A DNA stretch of 64,000 bases from a virus: IMG/VR virus record IMGVR_UViG_3300027708_000025, positions 62,001 through 126,000 of that record. One strand, written 5' to 3'. The notes beneath the pieces were generated by a model that worked only from the letters and a program-made list of their open reading frames with translations, was not told the DNA's origin and ran no database searches. Positions 15,884-23,849 of the stretch are shown one piece after another. Each line of letters opens with the position of its first letter. Position 1 is the first letter of the stretch. The translations under genes were made by a program, and so were the position numbers.

Positions 15884-16942
15884 TTAATGTGGTGCATAAA
15901 TGCCTTTGCCGACTTCCAAATAAAATTTAGCTTCATTTGCTGGAGGTGGTCTCAATTTCGTTCGAATTTGAAATATAGGAACATCAGTTTTTTTGTCTTT
16001 AAATACTAAATTATTTCCATTTGATACTGCGGTTAGCTGAACCGTTTTTCTTAAATTATTAAAATACTCTACGGTAATTTCTTTCAACCCTGAGGAATTA
16101 ACATCAACTACGTCAGACAAATCAGAACCAAAAATACTCTTAGATAAAAAGTCCAAGGCATTTTTTGTGAACTGAGGTTTATTAGATTCTTTTATGATTT
16201 CTGTTTTTAAATCATTATACAGAGATGTTATCAATTCAAACTTTGCTTTTTGTTCTACGGGACCGAAAAATGGTTTTGATAATCTAACGTAATCTTCTTT
16301 GGCTGTCCATTTTATACCCAATGCGTCTGCTATGTCTAACATGCCGTTATACGGAGATAAATTTGCTACAGTAACACTTTCTGATTTTAATGAAAATGGT
16401 AATGATCCAGCAATTAGTTTTTTAGTGGAACCTTTTCTAACTGCATGTACTTCTAATGTAACATCGCCCTTAAGTTCTCCTCCGCTAGCCTCTCCAGCAA
16501 TACCATCTGATATTACCATAAATGTAACCACTTCTCCATAATTATTATCTAAAAAGTAATTTACAGCACCAGCGGCTCTTTTAACAAAGTTTGCTGTAGT
16601 TGTGGCTTCGATAAGTTTGTCAATTTTTTTATTAATATTACCAATGTCTTTAGATGATTTATACAGGACTTCATATTCTTTGTCGAATGCTCCAACAACG
16701 GACTCTGGCTTCAAACGCATTTCAAATCCAACATTAAAAAAGTCTGGAGGGTTTTGGCCCTTCTGCCTCATGTGATTTTCAACTACGGAATATTTAAATC
16801 TTCCAGTACTAAATATTTTGGTGTCAATTTTAGTACGAATTTTATTCAATTCATTCTTATCAACTTTTCCATATGCAAGATATAGAGACAAGGCAATAGT
16901 AAAAATTCCCTCAATAACATCACCTTCATTTAATTTAGCCAC
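15884..16942 (-). CDS. Conserved phage protein, possible PD-(D/E)xK nuclease-like fold
   Basis: A 352-residue soluble protein starting MAKLNEGDVIEGIFTIALSLYLAYG, a beginning I recall in phage hypothetical proteins. The middle has GDVTLEVHAVRK then PFSLKSESV (residues about 157-190), which resembles the D...SLK pattern of some restriction-endonuclease folds. The C-terminus ends FQIRTKLRPPP...KFYLEVGKG. The nuclease idea is weak because the metal-binding set is not clear. It lies between the iscU/iscA pair and the late mosaic gene. Function unknown. Confidence 0.72.
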   Translation of the reverse strand: MAKLNEGDVIEGIFTIALSLYLAYGKVDKNELNKIRTKIDTKIFSTGRFKYSVVENHMRQKGQNPPDFFNVGFEMRLKPESVVGAFDKEYEVLYKSSKDIGNINKKIDKLIEATTTANFVKRAAGAVNYFLDNNYGEVVTFMVISDGIAGEASGGELKGDVTLEVHAVRKGSTKKLIAGSLPFSLKSESVTVANLSPYNGMLDIADALGIKWTAKEDYVRLSKPFFGPVEQKAKFELITSLYNDLKTEIIKESNKPQFTKNALDFLSKSIFGSDLSDVVDVNSSGLKEITVEYFNNLRKTVQLTAVSNGNNLVFKDKKTDVPIFQIRTKLRPPPANEAKFYLEVGKGIYAPH

Positions 16943-16964
16943 ATTACTCTCCTTCTTTTAATTA

Positions 16965-17288
16965 TTATACACTAAAACTACTGCCACAACCGCAAGTGTG
17001 TTTTGCATTTGGATTAGTAATTACAAATTCTTTTCGCATAAACTCATCTTTGTAGTCTATGTTTGCATCTTGTAAATATTGCATACTCATTGCATCAATT
17101 AAAACTCTAAATTCGTCTAGAGGAAATTCAAAATCATCATCATTCTTAACTTCGTCCATTGTAAATCCGTAATTGAATCCAGAACATCCACCACCCACAA
17201 CAAACGTTCGTAGTGAAATGTTTGGATTGTTTTCTTCTCGTAACAAGTCTATGATCTTAGACTTTGCAACATCTGTTATTGTAATCAT
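16965..17288 (-). CDS. A-type iron-sulfur carrier protein (IscA/ErpA family)
   Basis: A 107-residue carrier with the three invariant cysteines C35 (GGGCSGFNYGF), C99 and C101 (TCGCGSSF), exactly the family signature. A-type carriers accept Fe-S clusters from the IscU scaffold and pass them to apo-proteins. The gene overlaps iscU by 32 bases, so the two are translationally linked. In a phage, likely client proteins are host or phage Fe-S enzymes needed during infection. The specific paralogue (IscA, SufA or ErpA) cannot be decided from the sequence. Confidence 0.95.
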   Translation of the reverse strand: MITITDVAKSKIIDLLREENNPNISLRTFVVGGGCSGFNYGFTMDEVKNDDDFEFPLDEFRVLIDAMSMQYLQDANIDYKDEFMRKEFVITNPNAKHTCGCGSSFSV

Positions 17289-17640
17289 TTATGGCCGCCT
17301 TTATAGCATCTTCTGCAAGTATTGAACAATGAATTTTAACCGGTGGTAAGGCAAGTTCTTCAGCAATTTGTGAATTAGATATCTTTCCTGCTTCGTCAAG
17401 TGTTCTGCCCTTGACCCACTCTGTGACAAGACTGCTGGATGCAATTGCACTTCCACAGCCGTATGTTTTGAATTTTGCATCTGTAATTATTCCTTCTTCT
17501 ACTTTAATTTGAAGTTTCATAACATCGCCACATGCTGGCGCACCCACCATACCAGTGCCTATGTTATCAGCATCTTTATCAAATGATCCCACATTTCGTG
17601 GATTTTCGTAATGATCTAAAACTTTTTGAGAATATGACAT
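17257..17640 (-). CDS. iscU: Iron-sulfur cluster assembly scaffold IscU
   Basis: A 127-residue full-length IscU. The three cluster-binding cysteines are C37 (GAPACGD, with D39), C62 (YGCGSA) and C105 (KIHCSILAED, with H104). The LPPVK motif at 98-102 is the recognition site for the HscA chaperone, which implies that the phage protein plugs into a proteobacterial ISC machine. It ends with an extra Cys pair (NNRCCKV). It is followed by an overlapping IscA. No phage cysteine desulfurase is seen, so sulfur must come from the host enzyme. Confidence 0.96.
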   Translation of the reverse strand: MSYSQKVLDHYENPRNVGSFDKDADNIGTGMVGAPACGDVMKLQIKVEEGIITDAKFKTYGCGSAIASSSLVTEWVKGRTLDEAGKISNSQIAEELALPPVKIHCSILAEDAIKAAINDYNNRCCKV

Positions 17641-17664
17641 ATTTGCCGTTAAAAATAGTTACCC

Positions 17665-17693
17665 GATGTATACATAAAGGTGTCCGGTTTCAA
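17665..17693 (-). promoter_or_regulatory. Possible sigma70-like promoter of iscU
   Basis: On the minus strand TTGAAA (17688-17693) and TACATC (17665-17670) are separated by 17 bases, in the 64-base gap upstream of iscU. The -10 match is only partial, so this is a moderate candidate. Confidence 0.45.
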
Positions 17694-17704
17694 TTTAAAC
17701 CTTA

Positions 17705-18931
17705 TTACCTCTGCCAACCTTTAATGATATCAGGTGAGAAGTTTGCATAGCTGAATTGCATTCTGTCAACTAACTTGACTGCATTGCCTTTGATCTTGTC
17801 AATAGCAACATACCCCTCAACACCAGTTACTTCGTAACCTTTTTTAGTCAACAAGAAAGTATTCAACGTCTTAACTTCATCCATTTTCTTAATCAAAATC
17901 AACTTCGCTTCTGCTAATAGATTCATCATTGTGAAAATGTCTTCTAAATGTGATTTGTTTTTTGGCGAGAAGAATTTAAGTACTTTGCTTTTCTTTAGCA
18001 TCTGAGTAGCACGACCACGTTCACCTTTACCTTCAGCCTGTTTCTCGTAGTAATCTTCAATGTATGTAATCAATTCTTTAACGTGCGCTTTGACGTTTGT
18101 GATTTTCAACTGTTGACGTACTTTTGAATTGTTGAATGTCTTAATGCGTTCAATCAAATCTTCATCTGTATTAATGTAGTTTAGAGTAGCGGCATCTAAT
18201 TTTTGGAATATCTTTCCAGCATCAGATAGAATTGCTGTCACTTCGTCACTCTCTGCTTGTGTCAACGTAGCTTTACCAGACACATCGTGATAGACTGCAC
18301 TTGTCATCCAAACGTTTGAATTTTTTGTAAGTGTGCTTAGAATGTCTTTACCAAAGACTGCTGATAGTGTCTCAAACGAATCACCTTCGTAAATTGTATG
18401 CCAAACGATACCAATCTTTGCTTTTTGTATCTCTTTAGCAAGTTCAGTTTCTGTCGGTACTGCATAGACTAAAGTATTTGGATGAAACGTAACATACGAT
18501 TCACCTTCAATTGTTTCTGTCTTTAAGTCTGCTTGTGTGAATAGCAAGTCGCCTTGAATGACACCTTTGATGTTGATCTTAGGCAAATACATCAAACATG
18601 CTTTGAGTTTGTCTGCTAAGTCGCCAGATGTGTCTGCATCAACTTCTGCTGGAGTTTTATACACTTTGGGATTTTTATTGAAGACGCCTTTTTTCGCAAC
18701 AAAGAATTTGCCGTCTGTTGGGTCTTGTCCTGCAAAGACTGCTGGCGCACCATCCCACTTGACTGAAATGTCAACTTTGCTTTTGGAATGTCCAGCAAGC
18801 ATATCACGCACCGCTCTGAGTGCGTTTATGCTATCTCTAGTACCTTCAACACCACCATTGAGAACATCGTCTTCCGCATGTTCCATGTGAGTGTTTTTCT
18901 TTTCAATAAGGTATTCTTTAAATTTAAACAT
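17705..18931 (-). CDS. Ligase-like nucleotidyltransferase with capsid-targeting-like N-terminus
   Basis: A 408-residue protein. Residues 1-10 (MFKFKEYLIE) match the capsid-targeting pattern shared by several proteins here and end in an LIE site. The body has features of the covalent nucleotidyltransferase (ATP-dependent ligase/capping enzyme) fold: K58-W-D60-G61 as motif I, FFVAKKGVFNKN, GVIQGDLLF, then E372-G-Y-V as motif IV and VKLV (385-388) as motif V. I recall the family as a phage DUF (possibly DUF6267). A late promoter sits at 18957-18964. A hairpin replaces the usual Shine-Dalgarno region. It may be a DNA/RNA-repair enzyme packaged with the genome (inference). Confidence 0.75.
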   Translation of the reverse strand: MFKFKEYLIEKKNTHMEHAEDDVLNGGVEGTRDSINALRAVRDMLAGHSKSKVDISVKWDGAPAVFAGQDPTDGKFFVAKKGVFNKNPKVYKTPAEVDADTSGDLADKLKACLMYLPKINIKGVIQGDLLFTQADLKTETIEGESYVTFHPNTLVYAVPTETELAKEIQKAKIGIVWHTIYEGDSFETLSAVFGKDILSTLTKNSNVWMTSAVYHDVSGKATLTQAESDEVTAILSDAGKIFQKLDAATLNYINTDEDLIERIKTFNNSKVRQQLKITNVKAHVKELITYIEDYYEKQAEGKGERGRATQMLKKSKVLKFFSPKNKSHLEDIFTMMNLLAEAKLILIKKMDEVKTLNTFLLTKKGYEVTGVEGYVAIDKIKGNAVKLVDRMQFSYANFSPDIIKGWQR

Positions 18932-18960
18932 AATAGGTCTGTCGTTGCAATAGACCTATT
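18932..18960 (-). promoter_or_regulatory. Leader hairpin abutting the start codon
   Basis: AATAGGTCT (18932-18940) and AGACCTATT (18952-18960) form a perfect 9-bp inverted repeat with an 11-base loop. On the minus strand the stem ends directly at the ATG (18931) of the ligase-like gene, and no Shine-Dalgarno is visible. It lies inside the leader made from the late promoter just upstream. It could restrain translation or serve as a protein-binding site. Confidence 0.65.
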
Positions 18961-18964
18961 TATA
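18957..18964 (-). promoter_or_regulatory. T4-type late promoter element TATAAATA
   Basis: An exact TATAAATA on the minus strand, 26 bases upstream of the ligase-like gene start and 1 base after the stop of the preceding gene. It marks the ligase-like gene as late expressed. Confidence 0.75.
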
Positions 18965-18965
18965 A

Positions 18966-19304
18966 TTATCTTCGCATCAATGCTTGATCTTTTGCGTCAT
19001 CATTAGAAAAAATAGGAACTGCATTGCTTTTGTGCAACGTGCCGATGCCAATCATCTTGTCACCAGTGTAAACTTTTCCATAAACAGGCTTAGTGCAATT
19101 GTCGCCAACTGTAGCTAAACTGGGATAGTTGGGAGTTTCACGAATGTTTGCTTTTGGGGGTTTGTATGCTTCTACTATCTTAGGCTTTTTGAAACCTTTA
19201 GAAAATGAAGTTGTCGGAAGATTCTTTAGCCAAGTTTCATACTCTGCAACTTTCTTTGCAGGAGTTTTTTTCTTCTTTGATTTTTGATATGTGTAAATTA
19301 ACAT
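18966..19304 (-). CDS. Conserved basic phage protein
   Basis: A 112-residue Lys-rich protein. The N-terminal half is basic and probably disordered (YQKSKKKKTPAKKVAEYETWL). The C-terminal half VYGKVYTGDKMIGIGTLHKS then AVPIFSNDDAKDQALMRR is the conserved part that I recall from many phages. No catalytic motif is visible. Its start overlaps the end of the amidotransferase gene by 7 bases. Function unknown. Confidence 0.78.
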   Translation of the reverse strand: MLIYTYQKSKKKKTPAKKVAEYETWLKNLPTTSFSKGFKKPKIVEAYKPPKANIRETPNYPSLATVGDNCTKPVYGKVYTGDKMIGIGTLHKSNAVPIFSNDDAKDQALMRR

Positions 19305-19945
19305 GATGTAAGTTCGTCAACAAAGTTTAACAATAATTTATGGTTTCGTTCTTCGTGCCAATGTTTTGATATATACCCTCTAGGCTTTTCATACCAATAC
19401 TTCTGACTCTCAGGATGACAACCAATCACACCCACACGATTTTGAATGATTGCCATAGCGTCACCATTCGCATAAGTAGATACTATTTTAGCACGTTCTA
19501 GATTGCCTGTCAATGCACATCCATCGTAAAAAAACAACGTTTCAGGTTTGCCGTTCCAAGTAACATTTGCTACAGTAGAATATGATCTACGAATATCTGC
19601 TGTATTTTGTTTAATATACTGAACAGGTTCAATATCATCTAGTATATCAAAATAGTGACTGCCAGCCCAATATGCACCCATACATATTCCGAGATAATAT
19701 CCTTTAGATTCAACAAAATCTGCTATCATATTAGCACGTTTGCGTCTAAAGAATTTATCATAAGAATCTGCATCTCCGATACCTCCAGGAAATGCAACAA
19801 TATCTGTATTGTTCAAAACTGTCAGTAAATCACTATCTGTATTGAATAAATTAATCTTGTAATTTGACGATAATGCTTTAATCATTCCATCACAACAATC
19901 CGTAGAGCATTCTGGATGATTAACAAACAATGATATAGATTTCAC
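19298..19945 (-). CDS. Class I glutamine amidotransferase-like protein (biotin-protein-ligase N-domain type)
   Basis: A 215-residue protein with the nucleophile elbow GICMG (C88) and the downstream catalytic pair in GCHPES (H177, E179), the triad layout of class I amidotransferases. The strand-loop VAFPGGIGDADSY (50-62) and the overall shape resemble the BPL_N family, a stand-alone amidotransferase-like domain of unclear substrate. No acceptor synthetase domain is fused. It could hydrolyse an amide or peptide bond rather than donate ammonia. It sits between small genes and the DUF-like gene at 18966. The substrate cannot be read from the sequence. Confidence 0.8.
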   Translation of the reverse strand: MKSISLFVNHPECSTDCCDGMIKALSSNYKINLFNTDSDLLTVLNNTDIVAFPGGIGDADSYDKFFRRKRANMIADFVESKGYYLGICMGAYWAGSHYFDILDDIEPVQYIKQNTADIRRSYSTVANVTWNGKPETLFFYDGCALTGNLERAKIVSTYANGDAMAIIQNRVGVIGCHPESQKYWYEKPRGYISKHWHEERNHKLLLNFVDELTSC

Positions 19946-19946
19946 T

Positions 19947-20147
19947 CTATGCCATTCTGTCTACATTCTGTCCATTACGATTCATCATACGATTATTTTC
20001 AATTCGTGCTTGTTCTGCCACTTCACGTATTTGTTTAGTTCTGCGTTCTTCTAGTCGTAACTCGTCAAGCCTGCGTTCTGCATTTTTAATCTGCATGTTA
20101 CGATATATCTCAGCATTGTATTCTGCAATTCTATTGATAGTTGTCAT
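19947..20147 (-). CDS. Small coiled-coil protein
   Basis: A 66-residue, Arg/Glu-rich protein that is almost entirely heptad-like (KNAERRLDELRLEERRTKQ, residues 21-39). Its ATG overlaps the stop of the three-span membrane protein as ATGA, so it is coupled to it. No family recognised. It may be a partner or adaptor of that membrane protein. Confidence 0.7.
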   Translation of the reverse strand: MTTINRIAEYNAEIYRNMQIKNAERRLDELRLEERRTKQIREVAEQARIENNRMMNRNGQNVDRMA

Positions 20148-20431
20148 TTTAACACCAAGAATGCTAACATAATACTTTGCAAGAAAAACCCAATACCGTT
20201 TGATAGCATATAGAGTTTATCTTTTGTAATTGCTGAACGAATAAAGAATAACAGTAAACCACTCCAGATTAATATAACCATACTTAATGGGGGCAATACT
20301 GTTGGTTCACCTTGAATTGCTAAGTATGTTACTGGTACTGTAGAGCCATGAATTAGAATCAATCCAATCCAACCACAAATCTCACCAAATTGAAGTACAA
20401 CCCAGTTATACCATTCTGTAATTTTAATCAT
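20144..20431 (-). CDS. Three-span membrane protein
   Basis: A 95-residue inner-membrane protein. I chose the ATG at 20431, one base after the stop of the metallopeptidase gene, because the longer in-frame reading lies within that gene. Hydrophobic segments run at about residues 10-37, 47-63 and 73-94, with the conserved-looking PPLSMVILIWSGLLLF and YMLSNGIGFFLQS. I recall similar proteins in T4-like phages with no known role. Holin function is possible from topology, but it is far from the lysis cluster. Confidence 0.75.
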   Translation of the reverse strand: MIKITEWYNWVVLQFGEICGWIGLILIHGSTVPVTYLAIQGEPTVLPPLSMVILIWSGLLLFFIRSAITKDKLYMLSNGIGFFLQSIMLAFLVLK

Positions 20432-20432
20432 T

Positions 20433-20912
20433 TCAAATGTCTTTCTTAAGTAATCTAAGAGTAGGTTTAAATTTTTGATAAAGGCCAATTTCACGTCCAT
20501 ATGCTTCAATCTCCCATAATGATTCCCAATATTCATCACCTTGATATTGTTCTCGTTGAAACGTTACCAAGTTCCTTTTTTCATGGAATTTTAATTCACC
20601 TTTTGCATATTGCTTTATGTGAACCATTTCATGTGCAAGACATTGTAAAACACGCTTGCCCATTTTATTCCATTCCAAATTTATTACAAATTGTTTATTG
20701 CTTGGTAGTCCTAGAACATCATCTTTAGGAAACGCTTCACCAAGTATTTTGTTTTTTGTATAAAAATCTTTTATGACGTTTACGTTGATTTCTAAAGAAT
20801 CCGACAATCGCTCGCTCATCAAACGGCTTGCATAAAAATGCGTAGCCATCTTTAAAATCTTTCTATCCCTTGGCGTCAAGGTTACCCCTTTTGTCCTGAG
20901 AATGAGTTTCAT
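20433..20912 (-). CDS. Zinc metallopeptidase, SprT-like
   Basis: A 159-residue protein with the zinc-binding helix H94-E95-x-x-H98 (LAHEMVHIKQY) and a third probable ligand in WEIEAYGRE (residues 132-140). This fits SprT-like or related small phage metallopeptidases. SprT/Spartan relatives cut DNA-bound proteins, so a role in clearing proteins from DNA is possible but not shown. It is the first gene behind a strong sigma70-type promoter at 20939-20967, so it is expected to be made early. Confidence 0.8.
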   Translation of the reverse strand: MKLILRTKGVTLTPRDRKILKMATHFYASRLMSERLSDSLEINVNVIKDFYTKNKILGEAFPKDDVLGLPSNKQFVINLEWNKMGKRVLQCLAHEMVHIKQYAKGELKFHEKRNLVTFQREQYQGDEYWESLWEIEAYGREIGLYQKFKPTLRLLKKDI

Positions 20913-20938
20913 TTTTGAGTTCCTTTCCTAGCATATCT

Positions 20939-20967
20939 ATTGTAATGCAGTTACGGCATCTTGTCAA
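20939..20967 (-). promoter_or_regulatory. Sigma70-like early promoter
   Basis: On the minus strand TTGACA (20962-20967, perfect -35) and TACAAT (20939-20944) are separated by 17 bases. It lies between the gp41 helicase stop (21007) and the metallopeptidase start (20912) and drives the small-gene operon below it. Confidence 0.85.
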
Positions 20968-21006
20968 GGGATATTTAGGGAAAGGAGTATATTTCACATT
21001 ATGAAA

Positions 21007-22422
21007 TTATACCTTTAGATTGCCAAAGTCTCGGTTTTTTTGCATTCGTTTGCCGAATCCAGACTTATCAAATGCGGGTTTGTCATCTTCAATTTGTCCA
21101 CTATCGGAAATGTTAGTTTGTGCTGACTCTTCTGCATCATAGAGTTTCATTTTTGCTCTGTCAACACCAATCACAAAACGTTTGTTTGTTGTTGGATCGC
21201 TGTAACGATTCTTCAACTGCTTGACCATGATCTGATTTAAGTCTGCAAGTTCTTCGGTTGAAATCAAAGCAAACATCAAATCTGCTGTAGCTGGCAGACC
21301 AAACGATTCTGAAGTATCTTCAAGCCCAACGTCAGAGTTTGTGAAACCACTTCTTGTTGTTTGTGTAGCTGATACGACAGGCACTTTATGCTCAACTGCA
21401 AGTCCACGCAATTCTTCTGCAATTGCTTTAATATATGTGTAAGAGTTTATAGAAGAGCCCATCTTCATACGTGCGGAAGAACAGATGTTTAGATAGTCAA
21501 TGTAAATGATATCAGGAACAAATTGACGTTTCAATTTCAACTCATTCAACAAATGTGCAAAGTGATTTACGTTTGCACTAGCGGTTGGATATTCTTTGAT
21601 GATTAACTTACCTTTAGTCTTCTCACGTAGAGTTTCAACTTTCTTCAAGTATACGTCTTTAGGCATACCAATCAATCTGTCAAGTTCAACATTCATCAAG
21701 TTAGCATCAATACGTTCTGCAATACGTTCTTCAGCCATTTCCATTGTGATGTAGAGAACGTTCTTGCCCATTGTCAGATTGGCTGCCGCACAATGACACA
21801 TGAACAAAGATTTACCAACACCAGTACCAGCAAGAACGATGTTCAGAGATTTTTCTGCAAGCCCACCTTTAGTGATTCTATTCAAATAGTCGAGATCGAA
21901 TGGGATTCGTCTTTCAACTTTATGATAGAAATCATATCGTGTTTCTGCGTCATCAATAAAATCGTGCCCAATGTGATTGTCAAAAGAAACCGAAAGCGCA
22001 TCTGCTAGGATTTTAGGGATTGAACCTTTATCAAGTTTTTCTGTATTGTTCTTATTCTTGTCATCAAGAATCTGAATGCTTTGCATGATGCCATTATAGA
22101 TAGCTTTCTCTTGGCAGAAATCTTCTGTGGCGTCAATCAACCATTTGGTGTCGGACACCTCAGGATCAATTGTGATTTGTTTGACTAACGCAATAGTTTT
22201 CTTGTGTTGGTCATCTGTTAGATTAACTCTCTTGTCAATCTCAATAGCCAATGCTTCTTGCGTTGGCATTGTGTTATACTTATTTACATAACTTTCAATT
22301 TCAGAAAACAATAATTTTTCTGAAGAATCTTGAAAATACTCTCCTCTAATGAATGGTAAAGTCTTTCGTGTATACTCTTCATCCAATATCAGGTGTTTCA
22401 GTATTTTTTGTTCCAAGTTCAT
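21007..22422 (-). CDS. 41: Replicative DNA helicase (T4 gp41-like, DnaB family)
   Basis: A 471-residue hexameric 5'-3' helicase. It has an N-terminal helical domain and a RecA-like motor with Walker A G199-T-G-V-G-K-S205. The Walker B region PDIIYIDYLNI and the Q-rich ATQTTRSG loop follow. The acidic-rich tail ends GFGKRMQKN. It unwinds DNA at the fork and recruits the gp61 primase. It follows UvsX and a small gene, the T4-like arrangement of recombination and replication genes. Its start lies inside the end of the 114-residue gene (44-base overlap). Confidence 0.95.
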   Translation of the reverse strand: MNLEQKILKHLILDEEYTRKTLPFIRGEYFQDSSEKLLFSEIESYVNKYNTMPTQEALAIEIDKRVNLTDDQHKKTIALVKQITIDPEVSDTKWLIDATEDFCQEKAIYNGIMQSIQILDDKNKNNTEKLDKGSIPKILADALSVSFDNHIGHDFIDDAETRYDFYHKVERRIPFDLDYLNRITKGGLAEKSLNIVLAGTGVGKSLFMCHCAAANLTMGKNVLYITMEMAEERIAERIDANLMNVELDRLIGMPKDVYLKKVETLREKTKGKLIIKEYPTASANVNHFAHLLNELKLKRQFVPDIIYIDYLNICSSARMKMGSSINSYTYIKAIAEELRGLAVEHKVPVVSATQTTRSGFTNSDVGLEDTSESFGLPATADLMFALISTEELADLNQIMVKQLKNRYSDPTTNKRFVIGVDRAKMKLYDAEESAQTNISDSGQIEDDKPAFDKSGFGKRMQKNRDFGNLKV

Positions 22423-22723
22423 TCTTATACCTTTTTTCTGCTTCGTCTAATGAGTGTCTTAGAAGATCATTTAAAATTTCACCGAGGTGCGCTTCAAAGT
22501 CATTGTTACCATGTAACGCTTTGTGTTCTTCATCTATTATATCATAGTTGAAGCCAATTGAATACGTTCCGTCAGGATTTTCTTCTTCGGAGAAATTAAT
22601 TTCACCAAAAGTAAATTCAACATCTTTATATTTACCAGAATTAATTTTAATAGATGCGACTGTATCTTTGTCTTTATATTTGATATCACGCTGTGTGATT
22701 TCATAATCTTCATCAATCTTCAT
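22379..22723 (-). CDS. Small acidic phage protein between uvsX and gp41
   Basis: A 114-residue acidic protein with a beta-rich core ([28 protein letters not shown]) and a helical C-terminus ([20 protein letters not shown]). I recall similar proteins at the same position in T4-like cyanophages. It overlaps uvsX by 11 bases and gp41 by 44 bases, so translation is tightly coupled. A helper of the helicase or recombinase is likely from context; no motif is visible. Confidence 0.78.
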   Translation of the reverse strand: MKIDEDYEITQRDIKYKDKDTVASIKINSGKYKDVEFTFGEINFSEEENPDGTYSIGFNYDIIDEEHKALHGNNDFEAHLGEILNDLLRHSLDEAEKRYKNELGTKNTETPDIG

Positions 22724-23786
22724 TTGCTAACTCCAATTCTACTTCATCATCAACAACACCCTCAACTGCATCTTGTCCGTACATGAATTCTTTTTTACAT
22801 GCTTCATCGATCAAGTCTAGAATTTCTTTAGTGAAATACTTTTCTGGTTCAGCATTAATGTTCTTACCAAAGACTTTCACACCATTCGACAATACGTATT
22901 GCGTAGACACTTTCTTAATAATGCCATACTTTTCTGCAATGTCAAGCAATCCGTAATAACGATCTAAGCCTTTGCTGTATGTGATTTTGATTTCAACAAA
23001 TTTATTTTCTTTTGTTAAACGGCTCTTGTGCAATTTTGCTTTAACAATGTTACCGATAACTTCAGTACCATCTTTGTCTTTCTTCTTAGACAGATATACG
23101 ATTGTAGATGCTGTGTACTTCAAACCAGAACCACCAGACATTTCTTTCATTGGCACATATGAACCAACAACATCATAAACGTGATTTGTTACGATCAAAG
23201 GCACACCAATCTTAGCAAGTTTCAAATTTAACACACGAAATGTCGCTTTGAGAATTGCACTCTTAGTCATGTCTTTTGTTTCTTTGCCTTCAGCAGTATC
23301 TTCCATTTCTTTTGTAGAAGATAACTGACCAAGAGAATCGAGAACCATCATCATTGGCTTACGTGCTGATTCTTTTTGTGCTTGATACTTTTCAATGATT
23401 TGCAATGCAGTATGACGAAACTTTTGAATCGTATCTGGTTCAGAGATAACAACTCGTTTAGTGTCTACACCACGACTGTCCATCATAGACTTTGTGACTG
23501 CCGCTTCGGTGTCAAAGTAGATAACACCGCCATCAGGATTTGCATCAAGAAATTGTTTGATAACACCAAGCACAAAGAAAGTCTTACCCGTTGAAGACTC
23601 GCCAGCAAATGCTGTCACTTTGTTGTTTGGTACACCACCATAGATGCTACCACTCAGTAGTGCATTAAGTGCATAAGAGCCAGTGTCAATGCTACCACTA
23701 AACTCTGCCGATGCGCCACCATCAGAAAGAATCTTTGTGTCATCATCTTTCAATTGCTCAACTAAATCTGTAAAAAAATTACTCAT
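22713..23786 (-). CDS. uvsX: RecA-like recombinase UvsX
   Basis: A 357-residue strand-exchange recombinase. I chose the ATG at 23786 (MSNFF) because AAGGTG lies 7 bases upstream; a GTG 9 bases earlier would lack spacing. Walker A GESSTGKT is at 62-69, with a Walker B region ([13 protein letters not shown]) and RecA-type loops ([13 protein letters not shown]). It works with UvsY and drives recombination-dependent replication and repair as in T4. It is preceded by its own sigma70-like promoter at 23821-23849. Confidence 0.96.
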   Translation of the reverse strand: MSNFFTDLVEQLKDDDTKILSDGGASAEFSGSIDTGSYALNALLSGSIYGGVPNNKVTAFAGESSTGKTFFVLGVIKQFLDANPDGGVIYFDTEAAVTKSMMDSRGVDTKRVVISEPDTIQKFRHTALQIIEKYQAQKESARKPMMMVLDSLGQLSSTKEMEDTAEGKETKDMTKSAILKATFRVLNLKLAKIGVPLIVTNHVYDVVGSYVPMKEMSGGSGLKYTASTIVYLSKKKDKDGTEVIGNIVKAKLHKSRLTKENKFVEIKITYSKGLDRYYGLLDIAEKYGIIKKVSTQYVLSNGVKVFGKNINAEPEKYFTKEILDLIDEACKKEFMYGQDAVEGVVDDEVELELANED

Positions 23787-23820
23787 ATCAATCACCTTTT
23801 ATATTATTACACAATAAATT

Positions 23821-23849
23821 ATTATAACATTAATCGAACGAAAAATCAA
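23821..23849 (-). promoter_or_regulatory. Sigma70-like early promoter of uvsX
   Basis: On the minus strand TTGATT (23844-23849) and a perfect TATAAT (23821-23826) are 17 bases apart, with an extended TGT before the -10. The -35 overlaps the stop codon of the upstream membrane-protein gene. It drives uvsX and the helicase block. Confidence 0.8.

Noticed and set aside
20432-20539. Extended start for the three-span membrane protein
   Set aside because: It overlaps the metallopeptidase gene in another frame; the ATG at 20431 directly follows that gene's stop.
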